From the NCBI GenBank assembly GCA_038373885.1, contig JAWZYV010016945.1, forward strand, positions 701,001 to 765,000: DNA of 64,000 bases. The letters run 5' to 3'. This DNA comes from Cheiracanthium punctorium. Its lineage: Eukaryota; Arthropoda; Arachnida; Araneae; Cheiracanthiidae. The notes under the pieces are model-generated. The model made no database searches and was not told the DNA's origin. It was given only the letters and a program-made list of their open reading frames with translations. Position numbers and translations under genes: made by a program. Shown here one piece after another: positions 24,956 to 36,359 of this stretch (position 1 is the stretch's first letter; the number at the start of each line of letters is the position of its first letter).

Positions 24956-26510
24956 ATGTATAAATGAAACTCCCATGCAGCAATCATGTTGGTTGTAACG
25001 TTGCAGCATTGTTCCTCACATCAAAAATGTGATGGAAAACGATAAAATTAGATACACCCTTTTGCGTCGTTCCTTTGCGCCAAACATGTGACGTTACATG
25101 TCCATGTTGGTCAATAGGACGTCCGTGATGGTCACCATGTCGGGTCAGTAAAACTGTTCCTGCGGCCATTTGCCCACTATATCTGTAACTTACACACATA
25201 CTGTCACAGGAAATCGTTGCGACGTCACAGTGCTATATGGGTGTTGCTTATAAAATTATGAATTTTGTTCACACTGATGAAGGGATAGAAACTTGTTTGC
25301 TGTGGAAAAATGTTCGTAACCCACCAAAGGTCAATTTTTTATTAATTAAACATTAACGAGTTCTTTTTTATTAGTATGCATTATATTTTAACCCTAAATT
25401 AACCGCGTGATATTTACTAGCATATTTAGGTACACGGTTTACATTCTTAGACCAAGATTTATTGCGGTTTGGAATTAACAATAAAAAAGGATTCTTCAAT
25501 AAAAATTGTTGCATTTATTTGTAAGTTTTTAAAGCAGGAATAATAAAATTTAAGCAAATTTAGCTAAGTATCTAGCAGTTGATAGCAGCAATGAAAATTT
25601 ATTCTAATTTTAATGGTTATTTTACATACGAAGGCAAAATTAAAGTTAAAATAAAAATAACAAAAGTTAATTTTTAGTACAGATGCAGATTTAGTACATG
25701 CAGATAAAATTTATATAACAGATTCAGTAATGTATAACATTAGATATTATATCAGTACTAAATTTATGTAATAGAGTCAAGCCATCTTATCCGATCTTTT
25801 GACTTTTCAATTCAGCATCTTTTCGCTGCGACAGGCCTTCCTTTGGAATCAGAAGAAAAAATAACACTTACATACATCAAAAGCGTCAATTAACTCGCAT
25901 TATGCACTATAAAACGCAAAGAAATAAAAATTCAATCTTGATTAAAATCTAACATAATCAGATGCATGGTCTTTTAACGTAGACCAACCAAACTCTCTTC
26001 ACAATAAACCATACATATATACTCATACGACTGTTTCGAGAAGAAAAACGAGACTAATTTCGAAACAATATATTTCGAACAGCTACAGAAGGCAGCGCGT
26101 GAGGCGCTGTCTATTAGAAAATATGTGAAAATATGTTACTTAAAGTGTACCTGATCTATGATCGTAGCCCACGCTACTGACGGAAAGTTAATCGTAGGTC
26201 ACTCTATTAGAATGAGTCTTTACTTCTTCTAGAAATTAATCGCTTTAAGCCCAGTGATAGTCTTCAATCACCGGATAGCAATATGTAATGTTCTAACAGA
26301 ATTAAAATACTCTGCACCTGCAATCACGTCAAAGCCTTTCACGCGCAGATTTTATGCAAGATGGCGCTCTCCTACACAGCCGTTCTGAAAAGTATTCTCA
26401 AAAATTTGTAGTGATCGGTACTGACTGAGAAAGAGCGGAAAGTTAGACACCTTGGGGGCATTGACCATAGATGATCCTCCAGAAACCAAAGAAAGAACCT
26501 TTGGCTGCAG
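24956..26510. other. Mostly gene-free DNA
   Basis: The 71-codon minus-strand frame at 24984-25199 sits in a GC-richer patch and has a His/Gly-rich stretch (RHGDHHGRPIDQHGH), but I recognise no family. From 26040 to 26500 the sequence is also less A+T-rich, leading up to the TATA/CRE site. Confidence 0.35.
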
Positions 26511-26514
26511 CTCT

Positions 26515-26530
26515 TATAAATATGACGTCA
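26515..26530 (+). promoter_or_regulatory. TATA box abutting a CRE palindrome
   Basis: TATAAATA (26515-26522) is followed at once by the palindrome TGACGTCA (26523-26530), the consensus CREB/ATF site. The 450 bases upstream are less A+T-rich than average. An ATG in a good context (GCACCATGG, ATG at 26643) lies about 120 bases downstream but its frame closes after 13 codons, so if this is a promoter the coding exon must be reached by splicing. The TATA box is only sensible on the plus strand. Chance co-occurrence is possible. Confidence 0.35.
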
Positions 26531-26941
26531 CACTTTCAGAGAGTATTAGTACAGCTGAGAAAAGATTTTCATTTTCTATGAAACGTCTTTAACGTGAAAA
26601 TTGCTTTTTTCATCTCGTTTAGCATGAATAGAGAGTTGCACCATGGTACGGACGATATCTGAAAGTAGCAAAATATTATTTTAAAACGCCTAGGTTTTTT
26701 TGTTCAGAAAGTATGCATTCCTAGAATATCAAGTTTGAAATGTGATTTCTTTTTAATTTGTTAAGTTCAATAAATACGTAGTTACAATCGTTCTTGGAAT
26801 CAGTTTGTTTTACTGCAAGTTCATGAAGTTGTGAGAATGAAGGAGTACGCTAAACGTCACGTGAATGAATCCACCGACAATTTATTTACTGTGAATCACT
26901 CCACAGAATAACATGACATTTTCCGCCACATTAATGATCTG

Positions 26942-27172
26942 TGGCCTACTTTACTCTCAGATCTCAACCTCTTTGACTTTTAGATATGGGGTTTGTGAAA
27001 CATCTCTAGTCGTGATAATCCAAAAATCATACCTGATCATATACAAAGCATTTCTGGGCATGTCTTGATTATTTTGGAGCAGACGCTGGGGTCAGTTGTA
27101 AAACTTGTTATCTTACGATTCCAGATGTTAGCTGAAAATGGTGACAGTCATGTTAAACATATTTCGCTGTAA
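26942..27172 (+). pseudogene. C-terminal relic of an IS630/mariner-type transposase
   Basis: A single 77-codon frame with two stops reads like the end of the transposase group whose third catalytic motif is followed by F-x-W-G-x-x-K: W-P-x-x-x-S-D-L, then LFDF, a stop, IWG, a stop, then DNPKIIPDHIQSI and the terminal L-x-x-R-F-Q, NGDSHVKHISL, and TAA. The order and spacing of these landmarks match that family; the individual residues are eroded. An AATAAA follows the stop. Upstream sequence from about 26820 may be more of the same gene but I cannot anchor it. Not functional. Confidence 0.6.
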
Positions 27173-27174
27173 TA

Positions 27175-28121
27175 AAAATTTAGAACTATCGTAAATGTAT
27201 TCTAAATGTCTATCTTATAAAAAAACTCCCTTAGGCGTCGAAATTTTGAAAATTTATTTTATTATAATTATTGTTTCTACTATTTGACCCAACGAATTCC
27301 CATTCTTCATTATATCATACCAACAACTAATCTAAGTATTAGGCAAGTTATCTAATTATGTTAAGAGTTTAAAAACTGCGCATTTTATGCATTAATTATC
27401 GATTTCATAATACAAACTATCAATTTTAGTAAAATTTAAAAATAATTAAGAATAAATCTATCGTAATTTTTGTAAAACATTCTACTTTTTAATTATATAA
27501 AATATTCGTAAATGACTTTTTTATTGGACTAAATTAAATATAAATTAAAAAAATCATTAAAATAAATAAATAAAATTAATTAAATATAAATAATTTTTAT
27601 TGGACTAAATTAACTGTTAAAAATTTCCAAAAGAAAGTAAATACCGACTGCTATAAAAATAAAGCAGATTCATAGCTTCATACTATAAATTAAATAGATG
27701 AAACGGCAAAAGACAATTTATCAGACATTTTCCGACTATTTAATGCTTTAAATATAATGCTATTACTCTAAATATCACGTTAAATTCATCAGATAAAAAT
27801 CGTTTATTACCTGATTCTTCGTGAATTTTGATATTGCAGTAACATAAATAGGGAACATTGATTTGCCGTGTTGCTATCTAGAAATAATCTCAAAATATCG
27901 TTTCTTCCAATGATCAGACGGAAACATGCAAGTATAATCGAGCTAATGTCAAGTTTTTGGCTTCTGATATGTTTGAAATTAACTTCATGTTCATACAGTT
28001 ACCATATTTAACCAATATCATTACATTCCTTACTTACAATTTTTTTTTATTATTGGGGAATTCGTAGGCCGCTTAAGTCTGCAATTTCAGTTTCACTAAA
28101 GTACAATCTTTTTCTTTACAT
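27175..28121. other. Gene-free, very AT-rich DNA
   Basis: The phrase TTATTGGACTAAATTAA occurs twice (27521 and 27597), a short direct repeat. Nothing else is recognised. Confidence 0.45.
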
Positions 28122-28166
28122 CATTAAATACAAAAAGTTTATATGTTAAACTTTTTGTATTTAATG
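28122..28166. repeat. Perfect 20-bp-arm hairpin
   Basis: CATTAAATACAAAAAGTTTA, a 5-base loop, then its exact reverse complement. Perfect arms in AT-rich DNA imply recent origin or inversion. Confidence 0.85.
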
Positions 28167-28347
28167 CAAGTATTAGTATTTTGTATATTGCAAGTATTGT
28201 AAAAGCAAATCAATGACTGGCAGAAAATGTTTCCTGCAGTGAGAAATGGAACAATTTAAAGATTTGTTCAAATGTGTAGATAACGATAACCATTAATTGC
28301 AAAAGAACAATAACACTAGAGTACTAAAGATTTCACCAAATAGAAAT

Positions 28348-28560
28348 TTTTTTTTCAAATGACGGGCCTTAACAATGCCTTGGAGGCATTTGCCGCTACT
28401 AAGGCCGGAGTTGTTGGTCTCTTTATTATGGGGGAACCTAGTAGGTGGACCAACGTTGCCCCCTATAAAGGGGCGGACACAATGATATCCACGCCCAGTT
28501 CGGTGGGTTAAGCACCGAAACCATAATACGGTGCTTTATCCACCACGCAATCTGGTCGGC
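28348..28560 (-). repeat. SINE family B, copy 2, with 12-bp target duplication
   Basis: Flanked by the exact direct repeat CCAAATAGAAAT at 28336-28347 and 28561-28572. The left end is a T run on the plus strand, which is the A tail of a minus-strand SINE. The head is degraded (B-box region GGTGCTTAACCC); the body matches the copies at 22329 and 40515 (AAGGCCGGAGTTGTTG, CCTAGTAGGTGGACC, GGGGCGGACAC). A clear retroposition event. Confidence 0.88.
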
Positions 28561-28574
28561 CCAAATAGAAATAT

Positions 28575-31003
28575 ATAAAATCAAATAATATGTGTCTTAC
28601 AGTAAAACTACACTTCAGTCTTTCATGATTATCTTTTCCGAAAGTCAAACTACGGAACCTTTTGTCATTTACTCATTGAGGAAGATAAATTATTTTGATG
28701 AAATTTTCAACAATCCAGCAAACCATCATTTAAAGAATAAGGCATTGCGATAATGCCTATAAATGCTTTTGTCAATTATTGAAGCCATTCGCAATTCTTC
28801 AAAGAACAGCAATATGCTTACGAAACAGGATATTAAGAATAGTTTTTTTTTCATATAGCCTCAGAAATGACTGGAACAAAGAGCAGTATTAAGTACTACA
28901 AGGTAACAGATTTTTGCTTAATTTATCTGGATTGGTTTCCGAAAAAGTAATTTGTCCACATGCTGGTGGCATCTACTGTTTTGTGTTCTTGGTATGAAGC
29001 ACCCCGTAAGACAAAAGTTGTAATCCTCACAGTTATTTAGTAACGGTAATTTAAGCATTTATTACCATTCTTGAGATGAAACCATGGCCCCTAAGGGTTA
29101 GTAAAAACCAGAGTTGACTTTACTTTGACATTTTATGCTTATTAACAGGCGGAAATCTGAAAATATTAAAGCACATTTTTTAATCTTGTCTAATTCTTTC
29201 AACGTCTAACTTTAAGAATAGCTTTTCCAAAATTTCATTCACTGATAGATATGCTACATAAGTTTGAGTATTTTGTGGTATAGCATTCAGCTAGGGTTAA
29301 ATAACGAAGCTTTGGTGAATTTCTTTGGGTAGAACGTGAGTATAACGAATAAATAACCAACCTTTTTCTACGCTAGACGCGCATACCTTCTTTTACAACT
29401 TAGAGCATACTTGGAAAGATGAATGAGGACATGCGATCTAGGAAGTGTAATCCAATCTTGGAAAATGGTCATATTAGATAATTATTGTTTACAAAAGAAA
29501 AAAAAGAAAATGAAAGAGAGAAATCTAGAAAGAGAAGTAACAAAGCACCTATTGACCTTGGAATCGAGGATATGATTTCAAAAGTTTGTTATTAACAAAA
29601 TGATGCAATTAAGTTTATGAACAATTATTTATCAGTATTTTGGTTTAGGAGGTTTGTAACTATAAACGGACTTCCCATTAATATAATCCGGCGGTGTACA
29701 GACATATTCGTATACTTACTCACATATAGATACATGGTCTAATAGATTGGTAAAGAAAACTAAAAACATACATATATAATGATATAGGGTCATATTTGGA
29801 TATTGTCACAAACAACGTATTAAACAAAGTACTAAATATAACATAATGAAAATTGGTAGGAAATTACTTTCATAACGCTCATAATAAAGGAACTGTGTTT
29901 GTTAGAATTGTCAAATTTATGTTTTTAGGAATATAAAGAAATTATATTACATAAAACTTTTAATTTTCCTCGATTTTCTCTATTCTGCAAAAATTTATAT
30001 TTTACTAATCTAAATTAATCCCCAGCGCAAGGACATTTGTAATTCTATTTATGAAAAAAATAAATAAATATCTGTCCTTTAAAATTTATATACATATAAA
30101 TACGTGTTTTGCAATTATAAAGTAAAATTAATCCATTTTGTAAAAATGAAAAAAATTGAGTTTTGTAACTCCTAACCCGAGATCACTCGCTCGGGGTGTT
30201 TTGTACATCTCAGCAACTAGAAAACGCCTCTACCTTCCCAAGCATGACGCCCAGAACTGCAATTATTTTGGTCGCTGCACATCATGCGTTATTCAACATT
30301 TAACTCTGATTTTCATTCTTGCTCTGCGACATTGTACTGCATAAACATTTGAAACTTCAAGTGTGGTGTTGAGGATACCCCGAGAGTGATTGCCGTTTTT
30401 TTTTTCTTCATCGGAGTATCAAATATAAAGTATTTTTTTAATACTTGTATTAGTATTTTATTCATAGATATTAATATCTATACATATTTGTATAGACAAC
30501 ATATCAAACTGATCCAAGGAAAAACTAAGCTCTCTGACTTTCTTTTGACATTTTTCAGATATTACGGAAAACTCTCCATGGGAGAGGGAGAAAAGCGCTC
30601 CGTTACTTATTATATACTATATCAACTGATTCTAAAAATAAATTGAATAAATTTTAAGAATATACTGAAATTTAAGATGACGAAGAGCACCATATTGAAT
30701 TACTTGACAAATCTACGAATAAAGAACAGCAATTTGTTGAATCTTTAGAACATGATACATCCGTTTTCGCATTAAGTATATGTAAAAAATATTTATGTGC
30801 TTGAAACACATTAATACTATCAGCTCCGACTGTTTTGAAGCAGACTGAAATAATACTTTACTGTCTTTAACTATCCTTAAAATTAATAATATAGTGAGTT
30901 TATCAATAAGTTTTATTCATGAAATTACTTATTTTAGATTTTTTATGAAAACATTTAAAATTATAAATTTTCAAATTGAAATATTGTAGATGGAATTCAT
31001 ATC
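28575..31003. other. Gene-free AT-rich DNA
   Basis: Frames at 30156-30344 and 30386-30646 have no recognisable domain. 30150-30320 is slightly GC-richer; the cause is unknown. Confidence 0.4.
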
Positions 31004-31005
31004 TA

Positions 31006-31629
31006 CAATTTGGTTATAATTAAAGTTGTATTTTGAAATGATCAGAAAACGAAAACCACCAGACCAACTGTTATCAAATTTGGTAATCGTGCAAAAAGGG
31101 TCATGGGAATTTATTATCCCCCCAAAAAAGAAAAACTCACCACCAGGGGGAAAATGGCGCTGTATGCAATACCGGTAAACGAAATAAGGCATGAAGACAT
31201 TGGTTTAACATGTTTGAAATCGTTTCTAAAACGAAACTGGGTGTGGGGTTATCTCAAAAGCGTTTGTGGTGATAATCTAAACAATTTGATAGGTGAGATA
31301 CACCAATATGCCCTTAACATCCCTCCTGATAAGCCAAGAGCTGCTGTTGAGAATACCGTAATACAATGGTGAACTGAACATTTAACAGGCTTTGTAACAC
31401 GTTCCAGAAACGATATTACGAACATTTTAAACCGATGTCTTCATTCCAATTACCAATATTGCATACCGCGCCATTTTCCTCCTGGTGGTGAGTTACTGAA
31501 CTTCTTTTATTCCGCGGATAATAAATTCCGATGACTTCTTTTACATGATTACCAAGTTTGGTAGTATTTCGTCCAGTAGTTTTCTTTTTCTGACCCTTTG
31601 AAAGTGGAACTTTAGTTATAACCACCCTG
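31006..31629. mobile_element. TA-flanked element with about 200-bp inverted repeats
   Basis: The left 200 bases match the reverse complement of the right 200 bases: the right edge on the minus strand reads CAGGGTGGTTATAACTAAAG, the left edge CAATTTGGTTATAATTAAAG, and the match continues through GGAATTTATTATCC, CTCACCACCAGG, AAAATGGCGC and GAAGACAT. TA lies on both outer sides (31004-31005, 31630-31631). The unpaired middle (about 31215-31415) encodes a fragment of a transposase. Long arms around a gene scrap suggest a deletion derivative of a larger CAGGGTG element. Confidence 0.8.
31235..31372 (+). pseudogene. Transposase fragment inside the long-arm element
   Basis: 46 codons between the two long arms: NWVWGYLKS is the W-G-Y-L-K signature just after the third catalytic residue in one IS630/mariner-like transposase group; DNLNNLIGEIHQYALNIP and RAAVEN follow as expected for its C-terminus. 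No catalytic residue is retained and the frame closes at 31370-31372. The same family left the relic at 26942. The open frame extends 5' into the left arm, but that part is arm sequence, not transposase. Confidence 0.6.
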
Positions 31630-31631
31630 TA

Positions 31632-32188
31632 TATTAGCCTTATTTGTTTTTAAAACTTTTAATAAGTCTAATTGATTAATCCAATAAATGCCTTCTACTT
31701 TTCAAAAATATATTTCAATTAATTTAGAAAAAAAATTCATAATAAAAAATGCTGAAAATTTGTTGTGTGTTCTGAACACACTATGAGTAATGATGATTCA
31801 CAAAAGTACGCGAGTGAACTCGGGTTAAGAAACTTATTTACAGGCTGGTTATTTTCTTTGCACAGATATTATACGACTTTAATTTAAATTCGATGCTACT
31901 CCACTAAATAATTTCATATCGAAATCTCTAAAGGAATGGCATGAAAGCTATTTAAATAAATCCATCTAATAAATCTATTTTGAAATGGATATTTGAAAAG
32001 TATATGAACAAGAATGACAATTTCTTATTATCATAACATTACGAGAGTCTGGTGCTTGTATAATTTTTAATAAATAAAATTAAGAAAATAATTTGAAAAT
32101 AGAACCATTTTACACAATCGAACATTTATCAAAGTAAGCACAATATTTAAGAAAGCATTAATTATTTAAAATAATCATTAAATATTTA
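31632..32188. other. Gene-free AT-rich DNA
   Basis: Nothing recognised. Confidence 0.45.
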
Positions 32189-32190
32189 TA

Positions 32191-32352
32191 CCGTGTTTAC
32201 CCGTGTAATGGTCGCACTTTTTTGCCAATTTTTTATGGTGAAAGTCTAGGTGCGGCTATTATGCGGAGAAAATCTTCTACATAATATTATAACTCTAAAG
32301 CTATTTTTTTCTGCTTCAAAACGGGGGACGACTATTATGCGAGTAAACACGG
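32191..32352. mobile_element. 162-bp MITE with CCGTGTTTAC termini
   Basis: Left CCGTGTTTACCCGTGTAATG; right, on the opposite strand, CCGTGTTTACTCGCATAATA. These inverted repeats match at most positions over about 25 bases, and TA lies outside both ends (32189-32190, 32353-32354). No coding capacity. TA duplication and size fit a Tc1/mariner/pogo-type MITE. Confidence 0.85.
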
Positions 32353-32362
32353 TATATATGTA

Positions 32363-32380
32363 TGTGTGTGTGTGTGTGTG
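32363..32380. repeat. (TG)n microsatellite
   Basis: About nine TG units directly beside the MITE. Confidence 0.9.
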
Positions 32381-33228
32381 TTTGTCGACTGCGTAAAATA
32401 AAATAAGAAATAAAACTGAAGCATTGTTACTTCCATGTTTAAATTCTAAATTCTCAAAGTCAGGAACTAACCCATCATAGACATATGTGCAGAAATCATA
32501 CCACTGTTAAAAAAAATGTGGCAACTGCCTTATATGTAATGCTACAATTCATATTGATAACTCCTATTTTTCTGTTGTACTATATTATAAATTTCCTACT
32601 ATGAAATTAAAGAATATGTTAGTATGATCTATGACTATTTTTCAGGATAAGGATCTTAAATATTAAAGTTATTTTTTAATGGATAAACATAGTTTTCATA
32701 AAGGTGAAACTGAGGTTTTTACACTAAATTATAGTGATTAACGGTTTTGATTTCCCTTTTAATGAATTTGGAGAAATCTGTAACGTATTATATGCAATAA
32801 AAGGGAACTTGAAACTGACAAAAATAGTGTCGCTCCCAATATCATTCAAACATTTGCTTTCTCTGAACATTTAATTAAACAAAATGTCATACTGCTGTGA
32901 ATTGAACTACAACAATTTTCAAAAAATTCTGAATGTAAATTTATCATATTTTTTTTTCCTCTAAACAACTGGTATTGAAAAAATAATTATTCAAAATAGT
33001 CGGCACGACGATGCAAAAAAGACAACAGTAAAAATTATTATCAAAGTATATTTTCAAATTCTTTTTTGAAAAATGTGTGCTAGGGACAACATGCTTGTTT
33101 AGACATGACATCCACTGGCATTCTTTCTATTGATTAATTTGGCATGTAAGTTGACAATCTCCATTATTGAAAATAATAATCAAAACTGCTACCATTATTT
33201 GTTTTATAAGCGGATTTTAGAGAAAGAT
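32381..33228. other. Gene-free AT-rich DNA
   Basis: Nothing recognised. Confidence 0.45.
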
Positions 33229-33300
33229 TTACTACGCGTACAGCAGTTACTTTATTAACATTTTATTATATTAATAAAGTAAGTGCTGTACGCGTAGTAA
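33229..33300. repeat. 72-bp palindrome, 30-bp arms
   Basis: The left arm TTACTACGCGTACAGCAGTT then ACTTTATTAA is mirrored by 33271-33300 with a single mismatch, around a 12-base loop. Just right of it, TTCTTAAATCATTAGAT-like words recur three times (33300-33385). Confidence 0.88.
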
Positions 33301-33389
33301 TTCTTAAATCATTAGATTAATTAATGATTTCTTCTTAATAATGTTTAATTCTTAAATCATTAGATCATACTTAAATCATTAAATTGTTT

Positions 33390-34077
33390 TAAATTTTCAT
33401 GCTAATAAAAATAACAGTGTTCAACCTATAGATTCATGATTATTCTAAATTTCATAAAATAATTTCAGTTCACATATGATAAATTGTAGTAAAAATTTAA
33501 ATTATGATTCTTATTTTTAGGAAGAAATGTAATTCCTTTTAAAAAACTAAAATGTATTTCTTTGTGAAACAAAGTTTGATAGTTAGATATTCCATGATTT
33601 CGTAAAAACTGCATGAAGGATTTTTTAAGTCCTTTAAAATCATCTTTAATTATTTTAAAATGTTCAAATTTACTTAACATACATCACAAATTTTACAATA
33701 AATGCGTTTTAATAACATTTTCACAGTAAATCAATTATATATTTAAATGAATAAATAAATAACCTTGCAGAAATTCAACCAAAAAAAAAATATGGTTAAG
33801 TTTTATACAAAATTCTTTACAAATGAATTTTAAGACAAACAAAACTGACGCAATTTATATCAATGTTGTGTATTAACAAATGCGCTCCCTTCAACAAAAT
33901 ATTTTAAATTCATTAATGTCAAAAGTATTAGAAAAGATGAAATAGCTTCCCATTTTTTTTAACTTTTACGATTGATGATGGTTATGATATTAAAAAACAT
34001 TGGAATCAAACATTTAGAGAAGTTAAATAAAAAACGTGTACATTCAACATACAGTTGAAAAAAATTAAACAACATAC
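33390..34077. other. Gene-free AT-rich DNA
   Basis: Nothing recognised. If the exon at 34078 is real, this is the start of its first intron. Confidence 0.4.
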
Positions 34078-34400
34078 CTCTCCATTCAAGACTTGTCATG
34101 GCAGGTCTCGTTCGTTTTCTCCTAACTTCCCTACACCAGGACCGTCCACGACACAGGACAGGCTTTCTCGGCTTCCGACAGCATTTTGAGCGTCTGGTGC
34201 TTTTCTCTACCGCGGCTAAAACTGAAAGTCTGCCGCTCGAAGTCTGAAGCCGCTGTTTACCGACTGTCTAGGCGCAGAATCCGCTATTCACTTGTTGGAC
34301 CAATCGTCTTGTTCCGTGCGCCGTGCGCGAACTCCCTGAGTTGCCGTGTTGCTTTTGTTTCGAATTCAATATATTTAATTTTTGCAGCTATATTCAGAAC
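34078..34400 (-). other. GC-rich block, candidate first exon of a minus-strand gene
   Basis: A 300-bp block clearly richer in G+C and CpG than the flanks, with sharp edges. Read on the minus strand it ends with ATG (34099-34097) in the context CCTGCCATGAC, seven codons (MTSLEWR) plus one base, and then GGAGAG followed by GTATGT, a consensus splice donor (34077-34072), after which the DNA drops at once to AT-rich, as an intron would. This fits a 5' untranslated region plus a short first coding exon. No second exon is recognisable further left, and the plus-strand frame (34186-34416) has no known motif. The call rests on composition and one splice site only. Confidence 0.35.
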
Positions 34401-34404
34401 CCTG

Positions 34405-35270
34405 CGCAAGGAGTGACTGTTGAAATTTTGTGAATGGAATGGATAAAAAAATATATGTTTGGGATCATTTACGGGTTTGTGAAAGATAAGCAATTAGAAG
34501 AGCGAACTGGATAGATAAAATTGATTTGTGTCTTTTAAAGATAAAACAGTGTTTTAAAAATAGTTTACAAACTGTGTTTTACAAATTTTGTATTGATAAA
34601 TAAATTGAGTTAGTGTTCTTGACTTCTAAGAACAAATTTTAATCACTTCTCATTTGAATGCAGTAAAAAATGCACAAATTCATTATTTTACGGTTTTGAA
34701 AATTTCAACATAGTATCGTGGTCAAAAATTATAATTATGGCACAAAACAAATGATATGAATTTATTGGTTAAATTTTTTTTATTGCTTTCAGAGTAATCT
34801 CTTACTAGTGGAACTGTGCCTCTCACTTTTTTTTTCCCAATCATCAAAACATGTCACAAAGTCGTTTTTTGTGAAACCACTGGAGATTTTTTAAAATCAA
34901 ATTAATGAAATCAAAATTGTGAAGAAGAAGCGTCAATTTCAACCGTAGAAATAAAAAAGAGTCACAGTGAGCCATATCAGGTGAGTACGGAGCTGTTATA
35001 GACGTACGGTGTGTCGAATATTTGATTAAAAACTCACGAATATTGACTCAATAACATTTGCTATTTCGGAAAATCATCAGACTTAAAATTCTTATTTTAT
35101 TCTTTCTTTAAAAATATTATTTTCAACAATATATCAAGATAATGCTAGACAGCAACAGATGTTTTATAGAATTCATAAAAATGTTTGTTATTAGCGATGG
35201 GTTTTATCATATCAGTTGTACTAGCGATGTTTTTCGGGTATTAAATAATTAGAAGAGTTTATGACAGAAG
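34405..35270. other. Gene-free AT-rich DNA
   Basis: Nothing recognised. Confidence 0.45.
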
Positions 35271-35276
35271 ACATAT

Positions 35277-35354
35277 CCCTACTAGCAATTTTGCTCGGGC
35301 GACCACCGTCCACGTAGCCAGCCGATGATGGCCCGAGCAAAATTGCTAGTAGGG
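35277..35354. repeat. Perfect 24-bp inverted repeat, GC-rich foldback
   Basis: The left arm CCCTACTAGCAATTTTGCTC plus GGGC (35277-35300) and the right arm (35331-35354) are exact reverse complements around a 30-base loop. It stands out as GC-rich in AT-rich DNA. A similar terminus, CCCTAGCAGCAATCTTTGCT, occurs at 51002, and CCCTAGTAGCAAACGG (minus strand) near 53185. Confidence 0.9.
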
Positions 35355-35359
35355 TAGTC

Positions 35360-36270
35360 AGTAAAACTATCATTAAGAGCATTGATGTTTTTTTTCTAGT
35401 CCTAATTAATCTTGCGTTAATTTACTGCATTTAATAATCTTGGAGATCTATTTTATTTATACGGAATGGTCTAAGAAATCAACAATGAAGCATAAACTTC
35501 TCTGAAGAAATACTATGCTTTTGATCCTTTTGGTTTTGACGTTTAATGAGACCTGAACATGTTATTTATAGTTCATCGTATTGACAAATGCGTTCATTGA
35601 GTTTCATGTCACGTGTTTAAACTTGTTTAAGTGTTTCAGGCAGAATTAAACTCTCAGAATAAAGTTAAGTCAATAGAAAAACTTTTCCGAAATGTTTTAA
35701 GATTCTGATTCACCGTAATAACCTACATGATACATTTCCTCTCTAAATATCGAAGGATATGCATCGTAATCAAATTTAGTGACTTATTTCAATGCTTTCC
35801 TTTTATGTATCTAAAAAAACTGGAATATTTTTAACATAAACTTAATTTTAAATAGTAAAGTATATTTAAACCAACTAAGAACTAGGTTATATAAAATTTC
35901 AAACCTTAATTCATAATAAATACACACGACTTTGGATATAATGTATATAATTTATGACCCTATTACCAGATTTTAATATTTGTTTTTTAAGGAATACTTT
36001 CGAAATTTTGATCTAAAAATATGATGACTGAAGTAATAAGCTAAAGATTTAACAGCGCTGTTCAAAACACATTTAGTGGAGTTTCAAAATTTAACACTTA
36101 GTGTGTTACAGATTAAAAAATATTTCTCTTCCATCCCCACTCAACTAAACAAAAAAAGTATCTGCTTCGGTTAATGCCTTTGTTATGTACAATAAATATC
36201 TATAATGTAAGCGTTTTAGCGTCCAAAATATAAATTTGAATTTTATTGCCCTAAAACTATTAAAAGTTTT
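35360..36270. other. Gene-free AT-rich DNA
   Basis: Nothing recognised. Confidence 0.45.
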
Positions 36271-36273
36271 GTT

Positions 36274-36358
36274 GACCAAGTATTTTTACATTTGACCAAG
36301 TATTTGTGACCAAGTATTTGTGACCAAGTATTTGACCAAGCAATTTGACTAAGTATTT
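36274..36358. repeat. Short tandem repeat of TGACCAAGTATTTG
   Basis: About five imperfect copies with units of 12-20 bases. Confidence 0.8.
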
Positions 36359-36359
36359 T

